The notes: generated by a model from the sequence alone, not told the origin. DNA of 64,000 bases from Salvelinus alpinus (GCF_045679555.1 NC_092093.1:62990890-63054889); one strand, 5' to 3'; shown: positions 33,785 through 45,511, counted from the stretch's first letter. Translations and numbers: made by a program.

Positions 33785-34303
33785 GAAAACTCCCCTACCT
33801 CTCCCAAAACTTTCAATTTTTAAAATATATATATATATTTTTTTTTGTAAATATTAAGTGCCCCAAAAAAATAAAAATGAAAATTATCACAATCAATATG
33901 AACACTTCTATAAAATCAGCTTGAACATAATGCACTCAAAATAAAAGTTCAGTAGTGGTTGTCTAACAAGGCCAAGAATCAACACAGAAAAGTAACAAGA
34001 AACGCCTTAATAAATAGTTGTCGCCACCGTGTGGTAGAAAATGGCATCACCCTCACGTTAATTGGCTTCCGAAGGTCACTAGCGTAACCGCACAATTACA
34101 TCACTAAATAATCATAACATCAACACATACAACTAATAAACAGTATATTATATTCCCCACTCACTCATGCTACCAGGAGCTCCCTGAGAACTCCACTTGC
34201 GCAGAATGCAAAACCTAGACCTTAGGCGTGTATCAGCAACCACAGTACTTCTTGAAGCCGGGTCTCCGATCCCTCCACATGACGTCCAGCAAGACAAGAA
34301 GAC
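33785..34303 (-). other. 5' untranslated leader of the LTR element
   Basis: Between primer-binding site and gag start. AT-rich with T/A homopolymer runs (33820-33850 on the plus strand). It would hold the packaging signal; none can be pointed out. Confidence 0.5.
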
Positions 34304-34317
34304 GAGTCACGGCACCA
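34304..34317 (-). other. Primer-binding site matching tRNA-His 3' end
   Basis: On the minus strand, one base after the 5' LTR, is TGGTGCCGTGACTC. Its complement GAGTCACGGCACCA is the 3' end of animal tRNA-His including CCA (from memory of that tRNA). This is exactly where the minus-strand DNA primer of an LTR element should anneal. Confidence 0.85.
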
Positions 34318-34318
34318 G

Positions 34319-35036
34319 TGTAACAGATGTATAGTGTACTCTCCATGCGTTGTGTTTTAAAATAATAAATCACTTCGGCCAGTGGTCCCAGTTGAGCATC
34401 ATTTATTTCTGCTGTGGTTAAATGGGAAACAGCACGTTAGTTGTGCAGGACTTAACAGTGATGATGGCTGTCGATGGCAAAATCCCTCGCATCACATTTT
34501 CATACTGGGTGAACAAAATACAAAAATACAATACAAAATATAACATGTGTAAATACCTGTGGTTAAATGGGAAACAGCACGTTAGTTGTGCAGGACTTAA
34601 CAGTGATGATGGCTGTCGATGGCAAAATCTGTAGCATGAAGACAACTGTGTTAGCCGTGGCTTATGTGACCATGACATCGGTGTATGCTAGCTAACACAA
34701 TTATTTACAGCAATCATATGCCAAAGCACATCCCAGAAAGCCCCTCAATCCCTAACAGGTACCATATAACCACACATGTATAAAATCAGTAACGTACAGC
34801 AAATTTGTACACATTGTAAAATAGAAAATAGAAAACAGTATTCAGAACGTGACCTACCCCTCGCATCACATTTTCATACTGGGAAGACCTGACGTTCGCG
34901 ATCTCCCCCTATCTGCAAGCGGGGCCAATCACAACACCCCTTATTGTCATCAGAGTTGAACTAACCAATAAGAATGCTTGAACATCAAATACACATTTCT
35001 TTAGAGGCAAGTGGAAACATAACCAACCCTGTTACA
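34319..35036 (-). repeat. 5' LTR of the gypsy-type element (718 bp)
   Basis: Same length and, as far as read by eye, same sequence as 28059-28776. The 73-bp internal repeat is at 34412-34484 and 34557-34629. Promoter and polyadenylation signals should lie here. AATAAA-like stretches on the minus strand are not clear enough to mark. Confidence 0.95.
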
Positions 35037-35070
35037 CTGCTAGTGCTGCTAGTGCTGCTAGTGCTGCTAG
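35037..35070. repeat. Right part of the (GCTGCTAGT)n target microsatellite
   Basis: Continues in register from 28058 after removal of the LTR element. Confidence 0.9.
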
Positions 35071-35113
35071 CTGACAATGCTGAGCCGAGCGTAGTCTGGT
35101 TTAACAGGAAGCA

Positions 35114-38100
35114 CTCTCACAGTGGTGTTCTCTCCTCTCACAGTGGTGCTCTCTCCTCTCACAGTGGTGTTGTCTCCTCTCACAGTGGTGTTGTCTCCTC
35201 TCACAGTGGTGTTCTCTACTCTCACGGTGGTGTTCTCTCCTCTCACAGTGGTGTTCTCTCCTCTCACAGTGGTGTTCTCTCCTCTCAAAGTGGTGTTCTC
35301 TCCTCTCACGGTGGTGTTCTCTCCTCTCCTAATGGTGTTCTCTCCTCTCACAGTGGTGTTCTCTCCTCTCACGGTGGTGTTCTCTCCTCTCCTAATGGTG
35401 TTCTCTCCTCTCACAGTGGTGTTCTCTCCTCTCACAGTGGTGTTCTCTCCTCTCACAGTGGTGTTCTCTCCTCTCACAGTGGTGTTGTCTCTTCTCACAG
35501 TGGTGCTCTCTCCTCTCACGGTGGTGTTCTCTCCTCTCCTAATGGTGTTTTCTCCTCTCACAGTGGTGTTCTCTCCTCTCACAGTGGTGTTCTCTCCTCT
35601 CACGGTGGTGTTCTCTCCTCTCACAGTGGTGTTGTCTCTTCTCACAGTGGTGTTCTCTACTCTCACGGTGGTGTTCTCTCCTCTCACGGTGGTGTTGTCT
35701 CCTCTCACAGTGGTGTTGTCTCTTCTCACAGTGGTGTTCTCTACTCTCACGGTGGTGTTCTCTCCTCTCACGGTGGTGTTGTCTCCTCTCACAGTGGTGT
35801 TCTCTCCTCACACAGTGGTGTTGTCTCCTCTCACAGTGGTGTTCTCTCCTCTCACAGTGGTGTTCTCTCCTCTCACAGTGGTGTTCTCTCCTCTCACGGT
35901 GGTGTTCTCTCTTCTCACAGTGGTGTTGTCTCCTCTCACAGTGGTGTTCTCTACTCTCACGGTGGTGTTCTCTCCTCTCACAGTGGTGTTCTCTCCTCTC
36001 ACAGTGGTGTTGTCTCCTCTCACAGTGGTGTTCTCTCCTCTCCTAATGGTGTTCTCTCCTCTCACAGTGGTGTTGTCTCTTCTCACAGTGGTGTTCTCTA
36101 CTCTCACGGTGGTGTTCTCTCCTCTCACAGTGGTGTTCTCTCCTCTCACGGTGGTGTTCTCTCCTCTCACGGTGGTGTTCTCTCCTCTCACGGTGGTGTT
36201 CTCTCCTCTCACAGTGGTGTTCTCTCCTCTCACAGTGGTGTTCTCTCCTCTCACAGTGGTGTTCTCTCCTCTCACAGTGGTGTTCTCTCCTCTCACGGTG
36301 GTGTTCTCTCCTCTCACAGTGGTGTTCTCTCCTCTCACGGTGGTGTTCTCTCCTCTCACAGTGGTGTTGTCTCCTCTCACGGTGGTGTTCTCTCCTCTCA
36401 CAGTGGTGTTCTCTCCTCTCACAGTGGTGTTCTCTCCTCTCACGGTGGTGTTCTCTCCTCTCACAGTGGTGTTGTCTCTTCTCACAGTGGTGTTCTCTAC
36501 TCTCACGGTGGTGTTCTCTACTCTCACGGTGGTGTTCTCTCCTCTCACAGTGGTGTTGTCTCCTCTCACAGTGGTGTTCTCTCCTCTCACGGTGGTGTTC
36601 TCTACTCTCACAGTGGTGTTCTCTCCTCTCACAGTGGTGTTCTCTCCTCTCACAATGGTGTTCTCTACTCTCACGGTGGTGTTCTCTCCTCTCACAGTGG
36701 TGTTCTCTCCTCTCAAGGTGGTGTTCTCTCCTCTCACAGTGGTGTTCTCTCCTCTCACAGTGGTGTTCTCTCCTCTCAAGGTGGTGTTCTCTCTTCTCAC
36801 GGTGGTGTTCTCTCTTCTCACAGTGGTGTTCTCTCCTCTCACGGTGGTGTTCTCTCCTCTCACGGTGGTGTTCTCTCTTCTCACAGTGGTGTTCTCTCCT
36901 CTCCTAATGGTGTTCTCTCCTCTCACGGTGGTGTTCTCTCCTCTCACGGTGGTGTTCTCTCTTCTCACAGTGGTGTTCTCTCCTAGTGGTGTTCTCTCCT
37001 CTCCTAATGGTGTTCTCTCCTCTCACAGCGGTGTTCTCTCCTCTCCTAATGGTGTTCTCTCCTCTCCTAATGGTGTTCTCTCCTCTCCTAATGGTGTTCT
37101 CTCCTCTCCAAATGGTGTTCTCTCCTCTCACAGTGGTGTTCTCTCCTCTCCTAATGGTGTTCTCTCCTCTCCTAATGGTGTTCTCTCCTCTCACAGCGGT
37201 GTTCTCTCCTCTCACAGTGGTGTTCTCTCCTCTCACGGTGGTGTTCTCTCCTCTCACAGTGGTGTTGTCTCTTCTCACAGTGGTGTTCTCTACTCTCACG
37301 GTGGTGTTCTCTACTCTCACGGTGGTGTTCTCTCCTCTCACAGTGGTGTTGTCTCCTCTCACAGTGGTGTTCTCTCCTCTCACGGTGGTGTTCTCTACTC
37401 TCACGGTGGTGTTCTCTCCTCTCACAGTGGTGTTCTCTCCTCTCACAGTGGTGTTCTCTCCTCTCACAGTGGTGTTCTCTACTCTCACGGTGGTGTTCTC
37501 TACTCTCACGGTGGTGTTCTCTCCTCTCACAGTGGTGTTCTCTCCTCTCAAGGTGGTGTTCTCTCCTCTCACAGTGGTGTTCTCTCCTCTCTTAATGGTG
37601 TTCTCTCCTCTCACAGTGGTGTTCTCTCCTCTCACGGTGGTGTTCTCTACTCTCACGGTGGTGTTCTCTCCTCTCACAGTGGTGTTCTCTCCTCTCACAG
37701 TGGTGTTCTCTCCTCTCACAATGGTGTTCTCTACTCTCACGGTGGTGTTCTCTCCTCTCACAGTGGTGTTCTCTCCTCTCAAGGTGGTGTTCTCTCCTCT
37801 CACAGTGGTGTTCTCTCCTCTCACAGTGGTGTTCTCTCCTCTCAAGGTGGTGTTCTCTCTTCTCACGGTGGTGTTCTCTCTTCTCACAGTGGTGTTCTCT
37901 CCTCTCACGGTGGTGTTCTCTCCTCTCACGGTGGTGTTCTCTCTTCTCACAGTGGTGTTCTCTCCTCTCCTAATGGTGTTCTCTCCTCTCACGGTGGTGT
38001 TCTCTCCTCTCACGGTGGTGTTCTCTCTTCTCACAGTGGTGTTCTCTCCTAGTGGTGTTCTCTCCTCTCCTAATGGTGTTCTCTCCTCTCACAGCGGTGT

Positions 38101-41100
38101 TCTCTCCTCTCCTAATGGTGTTCTCTCCTCTCCTAATGGTGTTCTCTCCTCTCCTAATGGTGTTCTCTCCTCTCCAAATGGTGTTCTCTCCTCTCACAGT
38201 GGTGTTCTCTCCTCTCCTAATGGTGTTCTCTCCTCTCCTAATGGTGTTCTCTCCTCTCACAGCGGTGTTCTCTCCTCTCACAGTGGTGTTCTCTCCTCTC
38301 ACAGTGGTGTTCTCTCCTCTCCTAATGGTGTTCTCTCCTCTCCTAATGGTGTTCTCTCCTCTCCTAATGGTGTTCTCTCCTCTCCTAATGGTGTTCCTTC
38401 CTCTCACAGTGGTGTTCTCTCCTCTCCTAATGGTGTTCTCTCCTCTCACAATGGTGTTCTCTCCTCTCCTAATGGTGTTCTCTCCTCTCACAGTGGTGTT
38501 CTCTCCTCTCACAGCGGTGTTCTCTCCTCTCCTAATGGTGTTCTCTCCTCTCCTAATGGTGTTCTCTCCTCTCACAGCGGTGTTCTCTCCTCTCACAGTG
38601 GTGTTCTCTCCTCTCACGGTGGTGTTCTCTCCTCTCACAGTGGTGTTGTCTCTTCTCACAGTGGTGTTCTCTACTCTCACGGTGGTGTTCTCTACTCTCA
38701 CGGTGGTGTTCTCTCCTCTCACAGTGGTGTTGTCTCCTCTCACAGTGGTGTTCTCTCCTCTCACGGTGGTGTTCTCTACTCTCACGGTGGTGTTCTCTCC
38801 TCTCACAGTGGTGTTCTCTCCTCTCACAGTGGTGTTCTCTCCTCTCACAGTGGTGTTCTCTACTCTCACGGTGGTGTTCTCTACTCTCACGGTGGTGTTC
38901 TCTCCTCTCACAGTGGTGTTCTCTCCTCTCAAGGTGGTGTTCTCTCCTCTCACAGTGGTGTTCTCTCCTCTCTTAATGGTGTTCTCTCCTCTCACAGTGG
39001 TGTTCTCTCCTCTCACGGTGGTGTTCTCTACTCTCACGGTGGTGTTCTCTCCTCTCACAGTGGTGTTCTCTCCTCTCACAGTGGTGTTCTCTCCTCTCAC
39101 AATGGTGTTCTCTACTCTCACGGTGGTGTTCTCTCCTCTCACAGTGGTGTTCTCTCCTCTCAAGGTGGTGTTCTCTCCTCTCACAGTGGTGTTCTCTCCT
39201 CTCACAGTGGTGTTCTCTCCTCTTAAGGTGGTGTTCTCTCTTCTCACGGTGGTGTTCTCTCTTCTCACAGTGGTGTTCTCTCCTCTCACGGTGGTGTTCT
39301 CTCCTCTCACGGTGGTGTTCTCTCTTCTCACAGTGGTGTTCTCTCCTCTCCTAATGGTGTTCTCTCCTCTCACGGTGGTGTTCTCTCCTCTCACGGTGGT
39401 GTTCTCTCTTCTCACAGTGGTGTTCTCTCCTAGTGGTGTTCTCTCCTCTCCTAATGGTGTTCTCTCCTCTCACAGCGGTGTTCTCTCCTCTCCTAATGGT
39501 GTTCTCTCCTCTCCTAATGGTGTTCTCTCCTCTCCTAATGGTGTTCTCTCCTCTCCAAATGGTGTTCTCTCCTCTCACAGTGGTGTTCTCTCCTCTCCTA
39601 ATGGTGTTCTCTCCTCTCCTAATGGTGTTCTCTCCTCTCACAGCGGTGTTCTCTCCTCTCACAGTGGTGTTCTCTCCTCTCACAGTGGTGTTCTCTCCTC
39701 TCCTAATGGTGTTCTCTCCTCTCCTAATGGTGTTCTCTCCTCTCCTAATGGTGTTCTCTCCTCTCCTAATGGTGTTCCTTCCTCTCACAGTGGTGTTCTC
39801 TCCTCTCCTAATGGTGTTCTCTCCTCTCACAATGGTGTTCTCTCCTCTCCTAATGGTGTTCTCTCCTCTCACAGTGGTGTTCTCTCCTCTCACAGCGGTG
39901 TTCTCTCCTCTCCTAATGGTGTTCTCTCCTCTCCTAATGGTGTTCTCTCCTCTCACAGTGGTGTTCTCTCCTCTCCTAATGGTGTTCTCTCCTCTCACAG
40001 TGGTGTTCTCTCCTCTCACAGCGGTGTTCTCTCCTCTCCTAATGGTGTTCTCTCCTCTCCTAATGGTGTTCTCTCCTCTCACAGCGGTGTTCTCTCCTCT
40101 CACAGTGGTGTTCTCTCCTCTCCTAGTGGTGTTCTCTCCTCTCCTAATGGTGTTCTCTCCTCTCACAGTGGTGTTCTCTCCTCTCACAGCGGTGTTCTCT
40201 CCTCTCCTAATGGTGTTCTCTCCTCTCCTAATGGTGTTCTCTCCTCTCCTAATGGTGTTCTCTCCTCTCCTAATGGTGTTCTCTCCTCTCCTAATGATGT
40301 TCTCTCCTCTCCTAATGGTGTTCTCTCCTCTCCTAATGGTGTTCTCTCCTCTCCTAATGGTGTTCTCTCCTCTCCTAATGGTGTTCTCTCCTCTCCTAAT
40401 GGTGTTCTCTCCTCTCCTAATGGTGTTCTCTCCTCTACTAATGGTGTTCTCTCCTCTCCTAATGGTGTTCTCTCCTCTACTAATGGTGTTCTCTCCTCTC
40501 CTAATGATGTTCTCTCCTCTCCTAATGGTGTTCTCTCCTCTCCTAATGGTGTTCTCTCCTCTCCTAATGGTGTTCTCTCCTCTCCTAATGGTGTTCTCTC
40601 CTCTCCTAATGGTGTTCTCTCCTCTCCTAATGGTGTTCTCTCCTCTCCTAATGGTGTTCTCTCCTCTACTAATGGTGTTCTCTCCTCTCACAGTGGTGTT
40701 CTCTCCTCTCCTAATGGTGTTCTCTCCTCTCCTAATGGTGTTCTCTACTCTCACAGTGGTGTTGTCTCCTCTCACAGTGGTGTTGTGTCCTCTCACAGTG
40801 GTGTTGTGTCCTCTCACAGCGGTGTTCTCTCCTCTCCTAATGGTGTTCTCTCCTCTCCTAATGGTGTTCTCTCCTCTCACAGTGGTGTTCTCTCCTCTCC
40901 TAATGGTGTTCTCTCCTCTCACAGCGGTGTTCTCTCCTCTCACAGTGGTGTTCTCCTCTCTCCTAATGGTGTTCTCTCCTCTACTAATGGTGTTCTCTCC
41001 TCTCCTAATGGTGTTCTCTCCTCTCCTAATGGTGTTCTCTCCTCTCACAGTGGTGTTGTCTCCTCTCACAGTGGTGTTGTGTCCTCTCACAGTGGTGTTG

Positions 41101-43187
41101 TCTCCTCTCACAGTGGTGTTGTCTCCTCTCACAGTGGTGTTGTCTCCTCTCACAGTGGTGTTGTCTCCTCTCACATTGGTGTTGTGTCCTCTCACAGTGG
41201 TGTTGTCTCCTCTCACAGTGGTGTTGTCTCCTCTCACAGTGGTGTTGTCTCCTCTCACATTGGTGTTGTGTCCTCTCACAGTGGTGTTGTCTCCTCTCAC
41301 AGTGGTGTTGTCTCCTCTCACAGTGGTGTTGTCTCCTCTCACGGTGGTGTTCTCTCCTCTCACGGTGGTGTTCTCTCCTCTCACGGTGGTGTTGTCTCCT
41401 CTCACAGTGGTGTTGTCTCCTCTCACGGTGGTGTTCTCTCCTCTCACAGTGGTGCTCTCTCCTCTCACAGTGGTGTTGTCTCTTCTCACAGTGGTGTTCT
41501 CTACTCTCACGGTGGTGTTCTCTCCTCTCACGGTGGTGTTCTCTCCTCTCACAGTGGTGTTGTCTCCTCTCACGGTGGTGTTCTCTCCTCTCACAGTGGT
41601 GTTCTCTCCTCTCACAGTGGTGTTCTCTCCTCTCACGGTGGTGTTCTCTCCTCTCATGGTGGTGTTGTCTCCTCTCACAGTGGTGTTCTCTCCTCTCACG
41701 GTGGTGTTCTCTCCTCTCACAGTGGTGTTGTCTCTTCTCACAGTGGTGTTCTCTACTCTCACAGTGGTGTTGTCTCCTCTCACAGTGGTGTTGTCTCCTC
41801 TCACAGTGGTGTTGTCTCCTCTCACAGTGGTGTTGTCTCCTCTCACGGTGGTGTTCTCTACTCTCACAGTGGTGTTGTCTCCTCTCCTAGTGGTGTTCTC
41901 TCCTCTCACGGTGGTGTTCTCTACTCTCACGGTGGTGTTCTCTCCTCTCACAGTGGTGTTCTCTCCTCTCACGGTGGTGTTCTCTCCTCTCACGGTGGTG
42001 TTCTCTCTTCTCACAGTGGTGTTCTCTCCTCTCCTAATGGTGTTCTCTCCTCTCACGGTGGTGTTCTCTTCTCTCACAGTGGTGTTCTCTCCTCTCCTAA
42101 TGGTGTTCTCTCTTCTCACAGTGGTGTTCTCTCCTAGTGGTGTTCTCTCCTCTCCTAATGGTGTTCTCTCCTCTCCTAATGGTGTTCTCTCCTCTCCTAA
42201 TGGTGTTCTCTCCTCTCACAGTGGTGTTCTCTCCTCTCCTAATGGTGTTCTCTCCTCTCCTAATGGTGTTCTCTCCTCTCACAGTGGTGTTCTCTCCTCT
42301 CCTAATGGTGTTCTCTCCTCTCCTAATGGTGTTCTCTCCTCTCACAGTGGTGTTCTCTCCTCTCCTAATGGTGTTCTCTCCTCTCCAAATGGTGTTCTCT
42401 CCTCTCACAGTGGTGTTGCCTCCTCTCCTAAAGGTGTTCTCTCCTCTCCTAATGGTGTTCTCTCCTCTCCTAATGATGTTCTCTCCTCTCCTAATGGTGT
42501 TCTCTCCTCTCCTAATGGTGTTCTCTCCTCTCCTAATGATGTTCTCTCCTCTCCTAATGGTGTTCTCTCCTCTCCTAATGGTGTTCTCTCCTCTCCTAAT
42601 GGTGTTCTCTCCTCTCCTAATGGTGTTCTCTCCTCTCCTAATGGTGTTCTCTCCTCTCCTAATGGTGTTCTCTCCTCTCCTAATGGTGTTCTCTCCTCTC
42701 ACAGTGGTGTTCTCTCCTCTCCTAATGGTGTTCTCTCCTCTCACAGTGGTGTTCTCTCCTCTCCTAATGGTGTTCTCTCCTCTCACAGTGGTGTTGCCTC
42801 CTCTCCTAATGGTGTTCTCTCCTCTCCTAATGGTGTTCTCTCCTCTCCTAATGATGTTCTCTCCTCTCCTAATGGTGTTCTCTCCTCTCCTAATGGTGTT
42901 CTCTCCTCTCCTAATGGTGTTCTCTCCTCTCACAATGGTGTTCTCTCCTCTCCTAATGGTGTTCTCTCCTCTCACAGTGGTGTTCTCTCCTCTCACAGTG
43001 GTGTTCTCTCCTCTCCAAATGGTGTTCTCTCCTCTCCTAATGGTGTTCTCTCCTCTCACAGTGGTGTTCTCTCCTCTCCAAATGGTGTTCTCTCCTCTCC
43101 TAGTGGTGTTCTCTCCTCTCAGAGTGGTGTTCTCTCCTCTCCAAATGGTGTTCTCTCCTCTCACAGTGATGTTCTCTCCTCTCCTCT
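35114..43187. repeat. 8.1-kb 21-bp minisatellite with large duplicated blocks
   Basis: About 384 tandem units of 21 bp with core GTGGTGTTCTCTCCTCTC. The variable positions are CACAGTG, CACGGTG, CAAGGTG, CCTAATG and CACAGCG. Since 21 is divisible by 3, frames on both strands stay open as heptapeptide repeats (GVLSSHS-, VVFSPLT- and RGENTTV-like); none is a gene. A rare 16-bp short unit (TTCTCTCCTAGTGG context) occurs at about 36978, 38045, 39426 and 42130 and starts very similar blocks of CCTAATG-type units each time, showing segmental copying within the array. Confidence 0.95.
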
Positions 43188-44566
43188 CAAATAAAATTGT
43201 ATTAGTCACATGCGCCAAATACAACAGGTGTAGTAGACCTTACAGTGAAATGCTGAATACAACAGGTGTAGTAGACCTTACAGTGAAATGCTGACTTACA
43301 AGCTCTTAACCAACAATGCAGTTATAAAAACATCTATAAAAAACGAATAAGAATAAGATTTTTTTTAAATAAGTAATTAAAGAGCAGCGGTAAAATAGAA
43401 ATAGAGAGGCTATATACAGGGGGTACCGGTACAGAGTCAATGTGCGGAGGCACAGGTTAGTCAAGGTAATTTAGGTAATATGTACATGTAGGTAGAGTTA
43501 TTAAAGTGACTATGCATAGATGATAATAACAAGGGGGGGGGGGGGGGGGTAATGCAAATAGTCTGGGTAGCCATTTGACTAGATGTTCAGGAGTCTTATG
43601 GCTTGGGGGTAGAAGATTTTTAGAAGCCTATTGGACCTAGACTTGGTGCTCCGGTACCGCGTGCCGTGCGGTAGCAGAGAGAACAGTCTATGACTAGGGT
43701 GGCTGGAGTATTTGACAATTTTTAGGGCCTTCCTCTGACACCGCCTGGTATAGAGGTCCTGGATGGCAGGAAGCTTTTCCCCAGTGATGTACTGGGCCAT
43801 ACTCACTACCCTCTGTAGTGCCTTGCGGTCAGAGTCCGAGCAGTTGCCATATCAGGCAGTGATGCAACCAGTCAGGATGCTCTCGATGGTGCAGCTGTAG
43901 AACCTTTTGAGGATCTGAGGACCCATGCCAAATTTTTCAGTCTCCTGAGGGGGAATAGGTTTTGTCGTGCGCTCTTTATGACTGTCTTGGTGTGCTTGGA
44001 CCATGTTAGTTTGCTGGTGATGTGGACGCCAAGGAACTTGAAGCTCTCAACCTGCTCCACTACAGCCCTGTCGATGAGAACGGGTGTTCTCTCCTCCTCC
44101 TCCTCTTTTTCCTGTAGTCCACAATCATCTCCTTTGTCTTCATCACATTGAGGGAGAGGTTGGCCAGGTCTCTGACCTCCTCCCTATAGGCTGTCTCATC
44201 ATTGTCGATGATCAGGCCTACCACTGTTGTGTCATTGGCAAAATTAATGATGGTGTTGGAGTCGTGCCTGGCCGTGTAGTCATGAGTGAATAGGGAGTAC
44301 AGGAGGGGACTGAGCATGCACCCCTGAGGGGCCCCTGTGTTGAGGATCAGCGTGGCAGATGTGGTGTTACCTACCCTTACCACCTGGGGTTGGCCCGTCA
44401 GGAAGTCCAGGATCCAGTTGTAGAGGGAGGTGTTTAGTCGCAGGGTCCTTAGCTTAGTGATGAGCTTTGAGGGCACTATGGTGTTGAATGCTGAGCTGTA
44501 GTCAATGAATAGCTTTCTCACATAGGTGTTCCTTTTGTCCAGGTGTCCAGTCCTTTTGTCCAGTGG
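43188..44566 (-). mobile_element. 5'-truncated LINE of the same superfamily, inserted within the edge of the 21-bp array
   Basis: On the minus strand it starts in RT motif A ([21 protein letters not shown]) at about 44560 and runs to a 3' UTR ending ATTTTATTTGAG at 43188. The last units of the 21-bp array lie beyond it at 44567-44612. The 3' UTR contains a G18 run (43533-43550) and a 38-bp tandem duplication (43219-43294). At the 5' end CTGGACAAAAGGA is repeated. It differs from the 13-19 kb LINE at many positions, so it is another subfamily. Confidence 0.87.
43579..44566 (-). pseudogene. LINE RT fragment with mutated catalytic box (FANDT)
   Basis: Three frames are pieces of one RT. 44060-44566 has [17 protein letters not shown] (motif A), [20 protein letters not shown] (motif B) and [12 protein letters not shown], where the first catalytic Asp of the ADD box has become Asn. 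43872-44060 has [21 protein letters not shown]. 43579-43806 has the C-terminal [22 protein letters not shown]. Two frame breaks (near 44060 and 43810-43870) and the Asn change make it inactive. EN and RT fingers are missing. Confidence 0.87.
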
Positions 44567-44612
44567 TCTCACAGTGGTGTTCTCTCTTCTCATAGTTGTG
44601 TTCTCTCCTCCT
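44567..44612. repeat. Remnant of the 21-bp minisatellite beyond the LINE
   Basis: CTCACAGTGGTGTTCTCTC followed by one degenerate unit, in the same orientation as the main array. Confidence 0.85.
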
Positions 44613-45431
44613 CATTTTCTCTAGCCCCAGGGTAGCCAGCCAGCCAGGCAGGCAGGGACCTAGGCAGGCACCCAGTGCTAGGCTAGCACACGCCGTGCCT
44701 GGCCTCTCCCTTCCGAGCTGTGTGTCACCAGTCAAACCTTGTTAAGGCTGACGGCTCTCTGATGTGGACAAATTGTCACAGGGGGGGGACCTGGAGACAC
44801 TGTTACTGCTGTAACACACCCAGGAAGGGGAAGGAGAGGCTCAGCATTTAGATTAGGATGTTGGAGGAAGCATCAGACAGAGAATGTTTACTATATGCTT
44901 CATTTTGTGCTTTTGTAGAGTAAAGAAAAATCACATCTGACCGCGATGGCTAATTCTGCAGGTTACCGAATTGAGCCTCCGCTGTGTGTAGACGAAATAT
45001 ATCAGTGTTGAGACTGGGTAGGATCTGTGTTAGACAATTGTGCAGTAGAGGATGGAGACCACGACCAATATGTCAAGGACATTACGTTAGGCCTCTTTCT
45101 GTCATAGAGAATAGAGAGTGAGTGTGAGTCAAGAGAATGTGAGTGAAATGTATGTAATACCTCTATTTAACGTGGCCATTCTGGCAGAGAGCAACATTAG
45201 GCCGCCTCTTTTTCATCCCCCACTTTCAAAGCAGAGGCTTGAATTGCATCAGGGTCACATTCTCATTGCAGTGTGTGGGTACGGCCGATAGACTGCCAAG
45301 CACTCATTCATGATCTCAAAGCTTTTGTCTCTTAACCTTAAAAGGCCCCACAATAGCCTATGTTGTTATGGAGTGCGCCCGCTTTTAACAGTTGACGGGC
45401 CGAGAGAGGGCGAGCAGCATCCACACCGGGC

Positions 45432-45434
<3 letters not shown>
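44613..45434. other. Unannotated sequence, no gene seen
   Basis: Contains short CAGGCAGG repeats at 44640-44670, otherwise nothing recognised. Confidence 0.55.

Positions 45435-45508
<74 letters not shown>
45435..45508. repeat. (GA)n microsatellite, ~74 bp
   Basis: Perfect GA dinucleotide run. Confidence 0.97.

Positions 45509-45511
<3 letters not shown>

Larger units (their letters stand above)
28059..35036 (-). mobile_element. Complete young Ty3/gypsy-type LTR retrotransposon lacking RT/RNase H
   Basis: A 6,978-bp unit bounded by two 718-bp direct repeats with TG...CA ends. It is flanked by CTGC (28055-28058 and 35037-35040), a probable 4-bp target duplication, although the nonamer target makes this ambiguous. 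On the minus strand the order is 5' LTR (34319-35036), primer-binding site, gag, protease frame, integrase frame, polypurine tract, 3' LTR (28059-28776). PR before IN, a DD35E integrase and CCHC gag place it in Ty3/gypsy. No RT palm (YxDD) or RNase H can be found between protease and integrase: the integrase zinc finger lies only ~215 residues after the pre-RT linker, where family members have several hundred more. No env-like frame follows. Confidence 0.93.

Noticed and set aside
35122..43294. Open frames of ~240-1,360 codons (GVLSSHS, VVFSPLT, RGENTTV repeats)
   Set aside because: 21-bp units keep any frame open. No start context, no non-repeat domain.
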